A DNA stretch of 59,603 nt from UBA3064 sp016868095 (GCA_041175665.1 JBEDEM010000002.1:1-59603), one strand, 5' to 3'. Counted from the first letter of the stretch, positions 1 through 9,546 are shown. Numbers and translations: made by a program. The notes: generated by a model not told the origin, from the letters alone.

Positions 1-243
1 TGCATCGGTGTCGATCATGGCGATGATTTCACCGGCGACCACGGTATCGCCATCATGTTTAAGTACTTGAGACAATACACCTGCATCGGGCGAGGGAAGT
101 TCGAGCACGACTTTATCGGTTTCTATATCGATCAAATTCTCATCGCGAGCAACCGCTTCGCCCGGCTTTTTATGCCAATTTAGCAAGGTTGCTTCTGCAA
201 CCGATTCTGAAAGCTGCGGTACTTTTACTTCAATCAAGGCCAT
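1..243 (-). CDS. sucB: Dihydrolipoamide succinyltransferase (E2 of 2-oxoglutarate dehydrogenase), N-terminal part
   Basis: Only the first 81 codons are present; the gene runs off the left edge. The visible protein begins MALIEVKVPQLSESVAEATL and is a lipoyl domain, with the lipoyl-lysine motif IETDKVVLE near residue 45. The partner E1 gene sucA ends 31 bp upstream on the same strand, so the two are very probably co-transcribed. Known role: E2 core of the 2-oxoglutarate dehydrogenase complex, moving the succinyl group from the E1 thiamine adduct to CoA. A lipoyl domain alone could also belong to another 2-oxoacid dehydrogenase E2, but the sucA neighbour makes SucB by far the best reading. Confidence 0.93.
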   Translation of the reverse strand, partial: MALIEVKVPQLSESVAEATLLNWHKKPGEAVARDENLIDIETDKVVLELPSPDAGVLSQVLKHDGDTVVAGEIIAMIDTDA

Positions 244-274
244 GAGTAACTCCAGTGACTCAATCAAAAAGAAT

Positions 275-3103
275 TTAGGATTTTGCTTTGCTCGAACGCT
301 TCGCAGGCTTGCTATCACCAAAAGCAGTGGCGATCAGCTCTTTTAACTGCGCATAGTGCTTATCGTAGTAACCAACAGCGGGCGAGGCTGAAGCTGGGCG
401 ACCCGCATAAATCAATCGCTGCCCATCCTTAAAGGCGTCTTGCATGTGGTGCTGGATGTAGAACCACGGGCCTTGATTTTGGGGTTCATCCTGAGCCCAT
501 ACCCAGTCTGTCGCAGCCGCATAGCGCTTCACTTCTGCCTCAAACGCCTTTTGCCCAAACGGATAAAGTTGTTCCACACGAATGATCGCCAAATCATCAC
601 GCTCGGCCTCGCGCCGTGCAGCGAGCAAGTCAAAATAAAGGCGGCCCGAACACACAACCACACGCTTAACCTTTTTGGGATCGATGCTCTTATCGGCTTC
701 GCCGATGATTAATTGGAACGATCCCTTAGCTAGATCGTCGAGCGAAGAGATCGCCTCTTTATGCCTTAACAAGGATTTGGGTGTGAACAAGACCAGCGGC
801 TTGCGGAAGCTCCGAATCATTTGACGGCGCAAGACATGGAAAATCTGCGCAGGGGTCGTAGGCTGAACGATTTGCATGTTGTGGTGCTCAGGGCCTTGAC
901 CCTCATAGCCATGCGGGAGCATCAAGGTCAATCCGGTTACCCTGCCCCATTTCGCCTCGCCAGAACTAATGAACTGGTCGATTACCACTTGAGCGCCGTT
1001 TGCAAAATCGCCAAACTGAGCTTCCCAAATCACAAGCTTATTGGGCTCAGCGGTCGAATAACCATATTCAAAAGCTAAGACCGCCTCTTCGGAGAGCACC
1101 GAGTCGATGACCGTGAATTCGCCCTGGTCGTCGGCTACATGTTGCAAGGGCGTGTAGCTGCCCGAATCCCAGCGCTCGCGAGCCTGATCATGTAAAACCG
1201 CATGCCGGTGGGTAAAGGTCCCACGCCCACAGTCTTGCCCCGAAAGCCTAACGCCGTATCCGTTGGCAAGCACACTTGCAAAGGCGAGATGCTCGCCCAT
1301 GCCCCAATCAAGGGCTAGCTTGCCTTCGGCCATAGCGCGCCTGTCCTTGATAACCCGATCGACCAAGGGATGGATAGCAAAACCATCAGGTACGGTGGTG
1401 ATGCGTTTGCCAAGACGCTGCAATTCGGCCAAAGGCACTGCCGTATCAGCGGCATCGGTCCACTTACTGTTCAAGAAAGGCGACCAGTCAATCGCAAACT
1501 TACTCTTGAAGTTCGTTAGCACCGGGTCACTCGTATGCCTGCCCTCATCCATGGCAGCGCGAAAGGCGGTCACCTGTTGATCGGGATAGTCGGCGGGCAC
1601 CACGCCTTGGGCTACCAGGTGGTCACCAAAGAGCTTTCTGGTACCAGGGTGCTGGGCAATTTTCTTATACATTAAAGGCTGGGTTACCGAGGGCGTATCT
1701 TGCTCGTTGTGCCCCAACTTTCTAAAACAAATAATGTCGACAACGACATCTTTTTTGAAGGTCTGGCGAAAATCAACGGCGATTTGGGTGGCGTAGACCA
1801 CTGCCTCGGGGTCGTCGCCATTCACATGCAAGACCGGTACGTCTATCATTTTGACAACATCGGTGCAGTAAAGGGTCGACCTTGAATCGCGCGGATCGGA
1901 GGTGGTGAAACCGATCTGATTATTGATCACAAGATGAACCGTACCCCATGTGCCATAGTGACGAGTCTGGGCAAGATTCAACGTTTCCATCACAACGCCC
2001 TGACCTGCAAAGGCCGCATCACCGTGGACTAGCACCGACAATACCTGAGACCCTGAATGATCACCACGACGATCCATTCTCGCTCGGGTTGAACCCTCGA
2101 CCACCGGATTGACAATCTCAAGGTGCGAGGGATTGAAAGCAAGCGTCAAATGGACTGGTCCGCCAGGTGTCGTTACATCACTTGAGAATCCCTTGTGGTA
2201 CTTCACATCGCCCGAGGGAAGATCATCGGCATGCTTACCTTCGAATTCAGCAAACAAGTCAGCAGGCATTTTGCCCAGTGTATTGACAAGCACATTTAAA
2301 CGCCCGCGGTGTGCCATGCCGATGACGATTTCCTGGACACCCTGACTACCAGCGCGCTGAATAACTTCGTCGATCGATGCGATAAAACTCTCACCGCCTT
2401 CCAATGAAAAGCGTTTTTGACCAACATACTTCGTGTGGAGATAACGTTCCAAACCTTCAGCGGCTGTCACACGATCCAGAACCCGCTTCTTTTGGTCAAC
2501 CGTAAAGCTCGGACGGCCACGGCTACTTTCCATGCGCTGCTGCATCCATCGCTTTTGCTCAGGATCGGCAATGTGCATAAATTCTGCACCGATACTGCCT
2601 GTATAAGTGTCGCGTAAAGCAGTCATCAAATCGCGCAATGTCATCGACTCTGCGCCAAAAAAGGTGTTGGCTGTCGAGTAAACGTTAGCGTGATCACCTT
2701 CTGTGAAATCATAAAACGCAGGCTCGAGCTCTGGAATCGACTCCCGCTCCTGCCGCTTTAATGGGTCGAGGTCAGCCCAACGATTGCCGAGAAAGCGGTA
2801 AGCCGCAATGAGTTGCTGGACATAAACCTGCTTGCGGGCACTTGCAGCGTCACCGCCCATCTGGCGTGGCTGAAGACTACCTTCGCGCGATCGCTCTGCA
2901 AAAGACTGAACAATTGGCGCATGAGGAACATCTCTGAACTGCATCGAACCATCAGCGGACGGAACCGATTGCATCCGATCGAAATAGGTGCGCCATTGCT
3001 CCGGGACCGATCCAGGGTTTGCGAGGTAATTCTCATAGAGCTCCTCAATGTAGGGAGCGTTACCACCAAACAGGTAAGAGTTGGTTTGGAATTGCTTCAT
3101 CAT
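275..3103 (-). CDS. sucA: 2-oxoglutarate dehydrogenase E1 component
   Basis: The 942-residue protein has the usual SucA length. It begins with the E2-binding segment (FGGNAPYIEELYENYL near residue 12), followed by the thiamine-diphosphate domain (IGMAHRGRLNVLVN near 260, HGDAAFAGQGVVMETLNL near 365) and a transketolase-like C-terminal half. It decarboxylates 2-oxoglutarate and loads the succinyl group on SucB lipoate in the TCA cycle. Two ATG codons stand in tandem at the start; an AAGG lies about nine bases before the first. The C terminus is a short lysine/serine-rich tail. sucB follows after 31 bp. Upstream, where many Burkholderiales have gltA, this genome carries the three kor-like genes. 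Confidence 0.97.
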   Translation of the reverse strand: MMKQFQTNSYLFGGNAPYIEELYENYLANPGSVPEQWRTYFDRMQSVPSADGSMQFRDVPHAPIVQSFAERSREGSLQPRQMGGDAASARKQVYVQQLIAAYRFLGNRWADLDPLKRQERESIPELEPAFYDFTEGDHANVYSTANTFFGAESMTLRDLMTALRDTYTGSIGAEFMHIADPEQKRWMQQRMESSRGRPSFTVDQKKRVLDRVTAAEGLERYLHTKYVGQKRFSLEGGESFIASIDEVIQRAGSQGVQEIVIGMAHRGRLNVLVNTLGKMPADLFAEFEGKHADDLPSGDVKYHKGFSSDVTTPGGPVHLTLAFNPSHLEIVNPVVEGSTRARMDRRGDHSGSQVLSVLVHGDAAFAGQGVVMETLNLAQTRHYGTWGTVHLVINNQIGFTTSDPRDSRSTLYCTDVVKMIDVPVLHVNGDDPEAVVYATQIAVDFRQTFKKDVVVDIICFRKLGHNEQDTPSVTQPLMYKKIAQHPGTRKLFGDHLVAQGVVPADYPDQQVTAFRAAMDEGRHTSDPVLTNFKSKFAIDWSPFLNSKWTDAADTAVPLAELQRLGKRITTVPDGFAIHPLVDRVIKDRRAMAEGKLALDWGMGEHLAFASVLANGYGVRLSGQDCGRGTFTHRHAVLHDQARERWDSGSYTPLQHVADDQGEFTVIDSVLSEEAVLAFEYGYSTAEPNKLVIWEAQFGDFANGAQVVIDQFISSGEAKWGRVTGLTLMLPHGYEGQGPEHHNMQIVQPTTPAQIFHVLRRQMIRSFRKPLVLFTPKSLLRHKEAISSLDDLAKGSFQLIIGEADKSIDPKKVKRVVVCSGRLYFDLLAARREAERDDLAIIRVEQLYPFGQKAFEAEVKRYAAATDWVWAQDEPQNQGPWFYIQHHMQDAFKDGQRLIYAGRPASASPAVGYYDKHYAQLKELIATAFGDSKPAKRSSKAKS

Positions 3104-3240
3104 GACGCTTTACCTTTCAAAACGAACTTCTCATCGACGATTGATTAGCCGACCAAGCATCGGCGATTATTTGATCCCAACGCCCTGCTTTTGCTGATGC
3201 CCCCGCTGCTCTGCAGATCGAGGCGGAGGATACCAGAGCA

Positions 3241-4296
3241 TTAACGCAAACTCGCGTTAAGACGCTCAAGGGCTGCCGTACCAGGACACAAATCTTCGGC
3301 ACCCAAGCCATTTAAGGGCCGATGGTCGGTATTGAGGTGGGCATGCAGGTCTTTTGCCTCAGGGTTGAGATAGAGCAAACCGGTAAGGATCTCGCCCTTT
3401 GCAGCATGCGACTGAATTTGATTCATCGCACCCACCCGGTCGCTCGGATCAAAGCTCTCGCGTATTTTCCTGAGCCTGAGCCAAGTACCGTCGTGCTGAG
3501 CAACATGCGCGACTTCGCCTTCATCATAGTCAACCGTAATAGCTTCTTTATTGGGCCAGAAGTCGAGTCGATTCACCGCCTCATTGTGTTCTCTGATGTA
3601 GTCATAGCTCTTGGTAGATCCATCATGATTATTAAATGCGACACAAGGGCTGATCACATCAATAAAGGCTGCGCCTTCATGGGCAAGACCGGCTTTGATC
3701 AAAGGCACCAATTGATGTTTGTCGCCCGAGAAAGCCCTCGCCACAAAGCTTGCCCCCATCAAGATGGCAAGCGACACAGTATCAATCGCCGAATCAGTGT
3801 TAATCATCCCCTTTTTGGCCTTCGACCCTGGATCTGCGGTGGCCGAAAACTGACCCTTGGTTAGGCCGTAGACACCGTTATTTTCTAAAACATAAAGCAT
3901 ATTGACGCCGCGACGCATCACATGCGCAAACTGCCCTAGTCCAATCGACGCAGAATCGCCATCACCTGATACACCCAAAAATATTAAATCGCGATTGGCA
4001 AGATTGGCACCCGTAAGCACCGATGGCATTCGGCCATGGACCGTATTGAAACCATGAGAGTTGCCCAGAAAATAATCAGGCGTTTTCGAGGAGCACCCAA
4101 TACCGGAAAGCTTCGCAAGACGATGGGGCTGAAGGTTGAGTTCCCAGCAGGCTTCAATAATCGCTGCAGAAATTGAATCGTGACCGCATCCGGCGCAAAG
4201 GGTTGAAACCTTACCCTCGTAGTCTCGCCTCGTATAGCCAACTTGATTGGCACGCAAACTTGGGTGATGTAGCTTCGGTTTGGCAAGATAAGTCAT
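3241..4296 (-). CDS. korB: 2-oxoacid:acceptor oxidoreductase beta subunit (probably 2-oxoglutarate:ferredoxin type)
   Basis: The 351-residue protein has the hallmarks of the beta subunit of pyruvate/2-oxoglutarate:ferredoxin oxidoreductases. A CAGCGH motif near residue 35 and further cysteines in GIGCSSKTP and SPCVAFN would ligate a [4Fe-4S] cluster. GDGDSASIGLGQFAHVMRR followed by LENN is the Mg-thiamine-diphosphate motif. Its ATG overlaps the korA stop (ATGA), with GGGAG about eight bases upstream, so translation is coupled. With korA it should convert 2-oxoglutarate and CoA to succinyl-CoA and CO2, passing electrons to ferredoxin. The substrate is inferred from sucA/gltA linkage and overall similarity; another 2-oxoacid is possible. 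Confidence 0.85.
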   Translation of the reverse strand: MTYLAKPKLHHPSLRANQVGYTRRDYEGKVSTLCAGCGHDSISAAIIEACWELNLQPHRLAKLSGIGCSSKTPDYFLGNSHGFNTVHGRMPSVLTGANLANRDLIFLGVSGDGDSASIGLGQFAHVMRRGVNMLYVLENNGVYGLTKGQFSATADPGSKAKKGMINTDSAIDTVSLAILMGASFVARAFSGDKHQLVPLIKAGLAHEGAAFIDVISPCVAFNNHDGSTKSYDYIREHNEAVNRLDFWPNKEAITVDYDEGEVAHVAQHDGTWLRLRKIRESFDPSDRVGAMNQIQSHAAKGEILTGLLYLNPEAKDLHAHLNTDHRPLNGLGAEDLCPGTAALERLNASLR

Positions 4297-6224
4297 GCTG
4301 CTTTCTCCCTGGCTGCCTTATCGGTGACCTCTTTATCGGTGGTCGCTTTATCTGTGGCATCTTTATCGCTTGTTGTTTTATCCCTTGCTGCTCGGGATGG
4401 CTCATCGATCTGATGATCGGCTTGCATGGCATCAAGAATGGCGGCCTTGATAAAGCGAGCAGTAATTGGGGTCCCGTCATAGTGCAAGATAGCCTGGAGG
4501 CGCTCCGGTGAAATACCCGCCTCGTTGACCAACAAGCTCTTAATTTGGGCATCGCGATTCTGCTCGATCACAAATACCCGTTGATGTTTGGCCACAAAGG
4601 CGGCTATGTCATCAGAAAACGGAAAGGCGCGGATCCGACAGGCGTTAAGCACATGTCCCGCTAAATGCATAGCCTCAAGTGCTTCGTCCATAGCGGGTGC
4701 GGTTGATCCAAAATATAAAACAGCATCGCTCGCCTGCGGATCCATGATGCGAATCTCCGGCTGTGGCACGATGTGACGCGCCTGCGCGTGCTTATGGTTG
4801 AGTCGCTCCATGTTGTACTGGTAGTCTGCGCCTGCCTCCGAGTAGACCGCGTAGGGATTTTTAGAGGTCCCACGGGTGAAATACGCGCCCTTAGTCGGGT
4901 GGGTACCAGGATAAGTCCTAAAAGGAATGCCATCACCGTCGACATCCAGATACCTTCCGAAGACGCGACCCTCGTCAAGCATCGCTGCCGTCATGACCTT
5001 GCCTCGATCGTATTGCCTACCCTGCTGCCAGCTCAAGGGTTCACAAAGTCGATGATTCATACCAATATCAAGATCAGTCATCACAAAAACCGGCGTTTGC
5101 AATCGTTCGGCCAGATCAAGTGCATCAGCCGTCATAGTGAAACACTCATGCGGGTCTTGTGGAAATAGCAAGACATGTTTGGTGTCACCATGCGAAAGAT
5201 AAGCACATGCAAGTACGTCAGATTGCTGGGTTCGTGTCGGCATGCCGGTTGAGGGACCACCTCGCTGCACATCGACAATCACTGCAGGAATCTCGGCAAA
5301 ATAAGCAAGACCTACAAATTCGGCCATGAGCGAAATGCCGGGCCCCGAGGTTGCGGTAAAAGCTCTCGCACCGTTCCAACCCGCTCCGCAAACCATGCCA
5401 ATTGAGGCCAGTTCGTCTTCGGCCTGGACAATGGCATAACGATGCTCACCGGATTCGGCGTCAACCCGAAACTTGGCACAGTAGCGTTGAAAAGCCTCGG
5501 CAACCGATGATGAGGGCGTGATGGGGTACCAGGCACATACGGTCGCCCCACCGTAGACGGCTCCCAGGGCTACGGCAGCATTACCTTCCATAAAAATGCG
5601 CTGACCCACGGCGTTGGCCGCCTGCGCCCTCAGGCCGATTGCATCTTGGAGCTGCGATGCTGCATAGTTCAGACCCAAGCGTAGCGCCTGAACATTGGGC
5701 TGAAGTAATCGCTCTTTACCCTTGTATTGCTCGGCGATGAGGCTAATGATAGCCTCGACGTCGATACCCATCATCCCTGCGAGTGCACCTAAACAAATAA
5801 TGTTCTTAAAAAGTTGGCGCTCTCTTGGATTGCTATACGTACTATTGCAAATCTCAGTGAGCGGCATGCCAACAACGTGAATATCAGGTCTTAGCTTGCT
5901 GTGGGGTATGACCTTTGTATTGTCATAAAAAAGATATCCACCAGGTTCGACTTCCTTTACATCCTGATCCCAAGTTTGAGGATTCATCGCAACCATCATA
6001 TCGACGCCACCACGTCTACCCAGCCAGCCTCGCTCGGTCACTCTTACTTCGTACCAGGTCGGAAGCCCTTGAATATTCGATGGGAAAATATTCCTCGGCG
6101 ACACAGGAATACCCATACGCAAAAAGGATCGTGCAAATAACTCATTGGCTGAGGCCGAGCCCGAGCCATTCACATTGGCAAACTTCACCACAAAATCATT
6201 AACCGCTTCAATCCTATTCATCAT
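4293..6224 (-). CDS. korA: 2-oxoacid:acceptor oxidoreductase, fused gamma-alpha subunit
   Basis: The start is placed at 6224 because this ATG overlaps the upstream stop as ATGA and has GGAGG five bases before it; the longer open frame is unlikely. The 643-residue protein has an N-terminal gamma domain (about residues 1-190, NGSGSASANELFARSFLRMG) and an alpha pyrimidine-binding domain (GATVCAWYPITPSSSVAEAF, then TSGPGISLMAEFVGLAYFAE and RGGPSTGMPTRTQQSD). This fusion is common in 2-oxoacid:acceptor oxidoreductases. The last 40 or so residues are an unusual charged tail in which Asp-Lys recurs every five residues, encoded by a 15-bp repeat. The gene sits mid-operon, overlapping both neighbours by four bases. 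Confidence 0.86.
   Translation of the reverse strand: MMNRIEAVNDFVVKFANVNGSGSASANELFARSFLRMGIPVSPRNIFPSNIQGLPTWYEVRVTERGWLGRRGGVDMMVAMNPQTWDQDVKEVEPGGYLFYDNTKVIPHSKLRPDIHVVGMPLTEICNSTYSNPRERQLFKNIICLGALAGMMGIDVEAIISLIAEQYKGKERLLQPNVQALRLGLNYAASQLQDAIGLRAQAANAVGQRIFMEGNAAVALGAVYGGATVCAWYPITPSSSVAEAFQRYCAKFRVDAESGEHRYAIVQAEDELASIGMVCGAGWNGARAFTATSGPGISLMAEFVGLAYFAEIPAVIVDVQRGGPSTGMPTRTQQSDVLACAYLSHGDTKHVLLFPQDPHECFTMTADALDLAERLQTPVFVMTDLDIGMNHRLCEPLSWQQGRQYDRGKVMTAAMLDEGRVFGRYLDVDGDGIPFRTYPGTHPTKGAYFTRGTSKNPYAVYSEAGADYQYNMERLNHKHAQARHIVPQPEIRIMDPQASDAVLYFGSTAPAMDEALEAMHLAGHVLNACRIRAFPFSDDIAAFVAKHQRVFVIEQNRDAQIKSLLVNEAGISPERLQAILHYDGTPITARFIKAAILDAMQADHQIDEPSRAARDKTTSDKDATDKATTDKEVTDKAAREKAA
4317..4382 (-). 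repeat. 15-bp in-frame repeat encoding the korA C-terminal tail
   Basis: On the coding strand the hexamer GATAAR (Asp-Lys) occurs five times at exact 15-bp spacing; its plus-strand complements begin at 4317, 4332, 4347, 4362 and 4377. The bases between are diverged but threonine/alanine-rich. The unit adds five residues of the form DK(A/T)xT per copy. It extends a conserved enzyme at its extreme C terminus. Confidence 0.85.
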
Positions 6225-8056
6225 GCCTCCACAAGTGCAGCGCCTGCATGCCGCTTCGAGCATTCAAGCTCTGTGGCGTGAACCATTTGAATCAACGACT
6301 TTTGCATGTCCCAGGCACCCGTGGGGCAACGCTCAGCGCAAAGTCCACAATGCAGGCAAACGTCTTCGTCTTTGGCCATCACTCGATTTGTTTTCAAACC
6401 TTTACTGATATACAAATCTTGACTTGTATTGGTCGCGGGCGCTTTGAGTCGTGTCCTCAGATCAGCTTCATCACCATCAGGTACAAAGCTGATGCAATCC
6501 ATGGGACAAATATCAACGCAGGCATCGCACTCGATACATAACTTTGCTTCGAAGACGGTTTGTACATCGCAATTCAAACAGCGTTGCGCTTCCTTCCAAG
6601 CGCTTGCCGGGTCGAATCCAAGCTCGACCTCCATGCTTACGTTCTTGAGTGTGACTTCAACATCGGCCCACATCACTTTGTGGCGCTTGTCTGGAAGAAT
6701 CTCGTTGTCATAGCTCCATTCATGGATACCCATTTTTTGTGACATCAGGCTCATGCCGGCGAGAGGTCGGTCGAGTAGATCGCTACCCTCAAGGTGCTTG
6801 TGGATCGAAATCGCCGCATCATGTCCATGGGCCACGGCCCAAATAATGTTCTTAGGTCCAAAAGCCGCATCACCGCCAAAAAAGACCTGTGGAAGACTCG
6901 ACTGAAAACTCTTCGGATCAAGCCTTGGCATACCCCACTCATCGAAATCAATACCTGCGTCGGATTCAATCCAGGGGAAAGCGTTTTCCTGACCGACCGC
7001 AATAAGCACATCGTCACAGGGGAAGAATTGCTCGGGTTCACCTGCCGATACCAATTTGCGCCTACCCTTGTCGTCAAACTGAGCCACGACACGATCAAAG
7101 CGCATCCCAATCAGCTTGCCGTTTTCGTGGACGAAAGCCGTCGGAACAAGATAGTTGAGGATCGGAATACCTTCATGCATCGCATCTTCCTTCTCCCAGG
7201 GCGAGGCTTTCATCTCCTCAAAGCCAGAACGAACGATGACCTTTACATCCTCACCGCCTAAACGCCTCGCAGTTCGACAACAATCCATCGCCGTATTACC
7301 GCCACCCAAGACAATGACGCGTGAACCGATCTGCTCCCTATGCCCGAACGATACCGAGGCAAGCCACTGAATACCTACGTGGATATTGGCAGAGGCCTCG
7401 CTTCGACCTGGCAGGTCAAGATCTCTTCCTTTGGGCGCACCAGTTCCAACAAATATAGCGTCGAAGCGCTCCTCCAGCATCGCCTTCATGGATTCGACAT
7501 GGCGCTGCTCAAAGCGAACGCCAAGATCGAGGATATAGCCCACCTCTTCGTCGATGACTTCCATGGGCAAACGGAATCGTGGAATCTGCGACCAGATCAT
7601 GCCGCCTGGCCGATGATCACGATCAAAAACCGTCACTTCATAGCCCAAAGGAGCTAGATCTCGCGCCACGGTCAGTGAGGATGGCCCTGCACCGATGCAG
7701 GCGATCCGCTTACCATTATGGTGGCTTGGGCGCTTTGGCATCATCGACTTGACGCCAGACTTCATGTCTGCAGCAACCCGTTTCAAGCGACAGATCGCTA
7801 CAGGCTCTGGTCGCTCAAGATTCGACGCTTCAACGCGTCCGCGCCTGCAGGCTGGCTCACAAGGTCGGTCACAGGTCCGCCCCAGAATGCCAGGAAACAC
7901 ATTGGACTTCCAATTAATCATGTAGGCCTCATCAAAGCGGCCTGCAGCAATTTTCCGAATGTATTCGGGTACGGGCGTATGGGCCGGACAAGCCCACTGG
8001 CAGTCAACAACTTTGTGAAAATAATCTGGGTTTTTTATGTTTGTAGTGTCCAACAC
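6221..8056 (-). CDS. NAD(P)H/FAD iron-sulfur oxidoreductase, GltD-like, with C-terminal ferredoxin domain (probable Kor electron-transfer subunit)
   Basis: This 611-residue protein has three parts. An N-terminal DPYD/GltD-type iron-sulfur domain carries CQWACPAHTP and GRTCDRPCEPACRRG. Two Rossmann folds follow, GAGPSSLTVARDLAPLGYEV for FAD and LGGGNTAMDCCRTARRLGG for NAD(P). The C terminus has two [4Fe-4S] ferredoxin motifs, CIECDACVDICPMDC and CLHCGLCAERCPTGAW. It overlaps korA by four bases. A similar NADP-linked third subunit is known with 2-oxoglutarate:ferredoxin oxidoreductase of Thauera aromatica, so I infer that it couples KorAB electrons to NADP(H). No ATG is available: the start is GTG at 8056 or TTG at 8053. 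The TTG has the better spacing (five bases) after GGGAGG. Confidence 0.82.
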   Translation of the reverse strand: MLDTTNIKNPDYFHKVVDCQWACPAHTPVPEYIRKIAAGRFDEAYMINWKSNVFPGILGRTCDRPCEPACRRGRVEASNLERPEPVAICRLKRVAADMKSGVKSMMPKRPSHHNGKRIACIGAGPSSLTVARDLAPLGYEVTVFDRDHRPGGMIWSQIPRFRLPMEVIDEEVGYILDLGVRFEQRHVESMKAMLEERFDAIFVGTGAPKGRDLDLPGRSEASANIHVGIQWLASVSFGHREQIGSRVIVLGGGNTAMDCCRTARRLGGEDVKVIVRSGFEEMKASPWEKEDAMHEGIPILNYLVPTAFVHENGKLIGMRFDRVVAQFDDKGRRKLVSAGEPEQFFPCDDVLIAVGQENAFPWIESDAGIDFDEWGMPRLDPKSFQSSLPQVFFGGDAAFGPKNIIWAVAHGHDAAISIHKHLEGSDLLDRPLAGMSLMSQKMGIHEWSYDNEILPDKRHKVMWADVEVTLKNVSMEVELGFDPASAWKEAQRCLNCDVQTVFEAKLCIECDACVDICPMDCISFVPDGDEADLRTRLKAPATNTSQDLYISKGLKTNRVMAKDEDVCLHCGLCAERCPTGAWDMQKSLIQMVHATELECSKRHAGAALVEA

Positions 8057-8145
8057 ATCCTCCCTCGTTCACTGTTATCTTAATTAGTATTCGTTTTGAT
8101 CAACCTTTTCTGCTTCTTTAAGCTTCACCTCAAAAGCGTGAGGCC

Positions 8146-8177
8146 AAAAAAAACCGGAAGTTCATACGAACTTCCGG
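8146..8177 (-). terminator. Rho-independent terminator of gltA
   Basis: Read on the minus strand, a perfect 10-bp stem CCGGAAGTTC / GAACTTCCGG with a GTAT loop is followed at once by eight T. It lies 62 bases after the gltA stop. It separates the sdh-gltA unit from the kor operon, whose promoter must lie in the roughly 90 bases between this hairpin and 8056. Confidence 0.93.
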
Positions 8178-8238
8178 CTCGATACCACCTTGTCTCACAC
8201 CGGGGAACATATGTCGTGTTGACATCCCCTTAAACCTG

Positions 8239-9546
8239 CTACCGACGCTGATCCAAGGGCAAAACGTCTCGTCTCGGCGCACCATTGAAGAGTTGGCGCG
8301 GTCGACCGATTTTATATTCCGGATCAGCGATCATCTCAGTCCACTGCGAAATCCATCCGACCGTCCTCGCAAGCGCAAATATGCAAGTAAACATATCGGT
8401 CGGAATACCCATCGCTTTTTGAACAATCCCAGAATAGAAATCTACGTTCGGGTAGAGCTTGCGTTGAATAAAGTAATCATCCTCAAGCGCAATTTGTTCG
8501 AGCTTCATTGACAATTTGAACAGCGGGTCATCACCAAGGCCAAGCTCGCCCAAGACCTCATGACAGGTCTCACGCATCAACTTGGCACGAGGATCATAAT
8601 TCTTATAAACCCGATGACCAAAGCCCATCAACTTGACGGTCGACTGTTTGTCCTTAACCTGCTTAATAAATTCGCCAATTTTCTCAACGCCACCCATTTT
8701 TTGAATGTCATTGAGCATGACCAAACAGGCCTCATTAGCGCCACCGTGTGCTGGCCCCCAGAGGGTAGCGATGCCTGCTGCGATGCAGGCAAAAGGATTG
8801 GCGCCCGAGGAGCCTGCCAATCGAACCGTCGACGTGGATGCATTTTGCTCATGGTCAGCGTGCAAAATCAAAATACGATCGAGCGCTCGCACCAAGACGT
8901 CATTAACCTCGTATGCCTCACAAGGATTCCCAAACATCATCCGCATAAAATTTGCGCTATAAGAAAGCGAATTTTGCGGGTACATGAAGGGTTGTCCAAT
9001 CGAGTACTTATAAGCCATCGCAACCAGGGTGGGCATCTTGGCAATGAGTCGGATGGCAGATATTTCGCGATGCGCAGGATTGTTGATATCAAGGCTATCG
9101 TGATAAAAAGCAGAAAGCGCACCGACCACGCCTACAAGCACTGCCATCGGATGAGCATCTCGACGAAAGCCCTGGAAGAAACGTTGCATTTGTTCATGCA
9201 CCATCGTGTGTTTTGTCACGGTGCCTACAAATTGATCGCGTTGGGTGCGGTTTGGTAACTCGCCGTTGAGCAGGAGATAACAGGTTTCCAAATAGTCGCA
9301 CTGCACGGCAACTTGCTCAATCGGATAGCCCCGATAGAGCAACTCTCCCTGATCGCCATCGATATAGGTGATCTTGGATTCACAAGCTGCCGTCGACATA
9401 AAACCTGGATCGAAGGTGAACTTGCCGGTTTGACCGTAAAGCTTCCTGATATCGATAACGTCGGGGCCAATAGAGCCCTTGTAAATAGGAAAGTCGACCG
9501 AGGGCGTTCCATCGGTGAAGCTGATCGTCGCTTTTGTATCAGACAT
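8239..9546 (-). CDS. gltA: Citrate synthase
   Basis: The 435-residue protein is a type II (hexameric, Gram-negative) citrate synthase by length and sequence. The catalytic histidines are in LHADHEQNASTSTVR and MGFGHRVYKNYDPRAKLM, and the catalytic aspartate is in NVDFYSGIVQKAMGIP. The N-terminal beta-rich region characteristic of the NADH-sensitive type is present. It condenses oxaloacetate with acetyl-CoA at the TCA entry point. It lies about 100 bp downstream of sdhE on the same strand and ends before a strong terminator, so it closes the sdh-gltA transcription unit. A second citrate-synthase-family protein, PrpC-like, lies at 16355. Confidence 0.97.
   Translation of the reverse strand: MSDTKATISFTDGTPSVDFPIYKGSIGPDVIDIRKLYGQTGKFTFDPGFMSTAACESKITYIDGDQGELLYRGYPIEQVAVQCDYLETCYLLLNGELPNRTQRDQFVGTVTKHTMVHEQMQRFFQGFRRDAHPMAVLVGVVGALSAFYHDSLDINNPAHREISAIRLIAKMPTLVAMAYKYSIGQPFMYPQNSLSYSANFMRMMFGNPCEAYEVNDVLVRALDRILILHADHEQNASTSTVRLAGSSGANPFACIAAGIATLWGPAHGGANEACLVMLNDIQKMGGVEKIGEFIKQVKDKQSTVKLMGFGHRVYKNYDPRAKLMRETCHEVLGELGLGDDPLFKLSMKLEQIALEDDYFIQRKLYPNVDFYSGIVQKAMGIPTDMFTCIFALARTVGWISQWTEMIADPEYKIGRPRQLFNGAPRRDVLPLDQRR

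Noticed and set aside
8560..9258. A 232-codon open frame on the plus strand opposite gltA
   Set aside because: It lies entirely within the conserved citrate synthase gene in antisense, with no recognisable domains and irregular composition.
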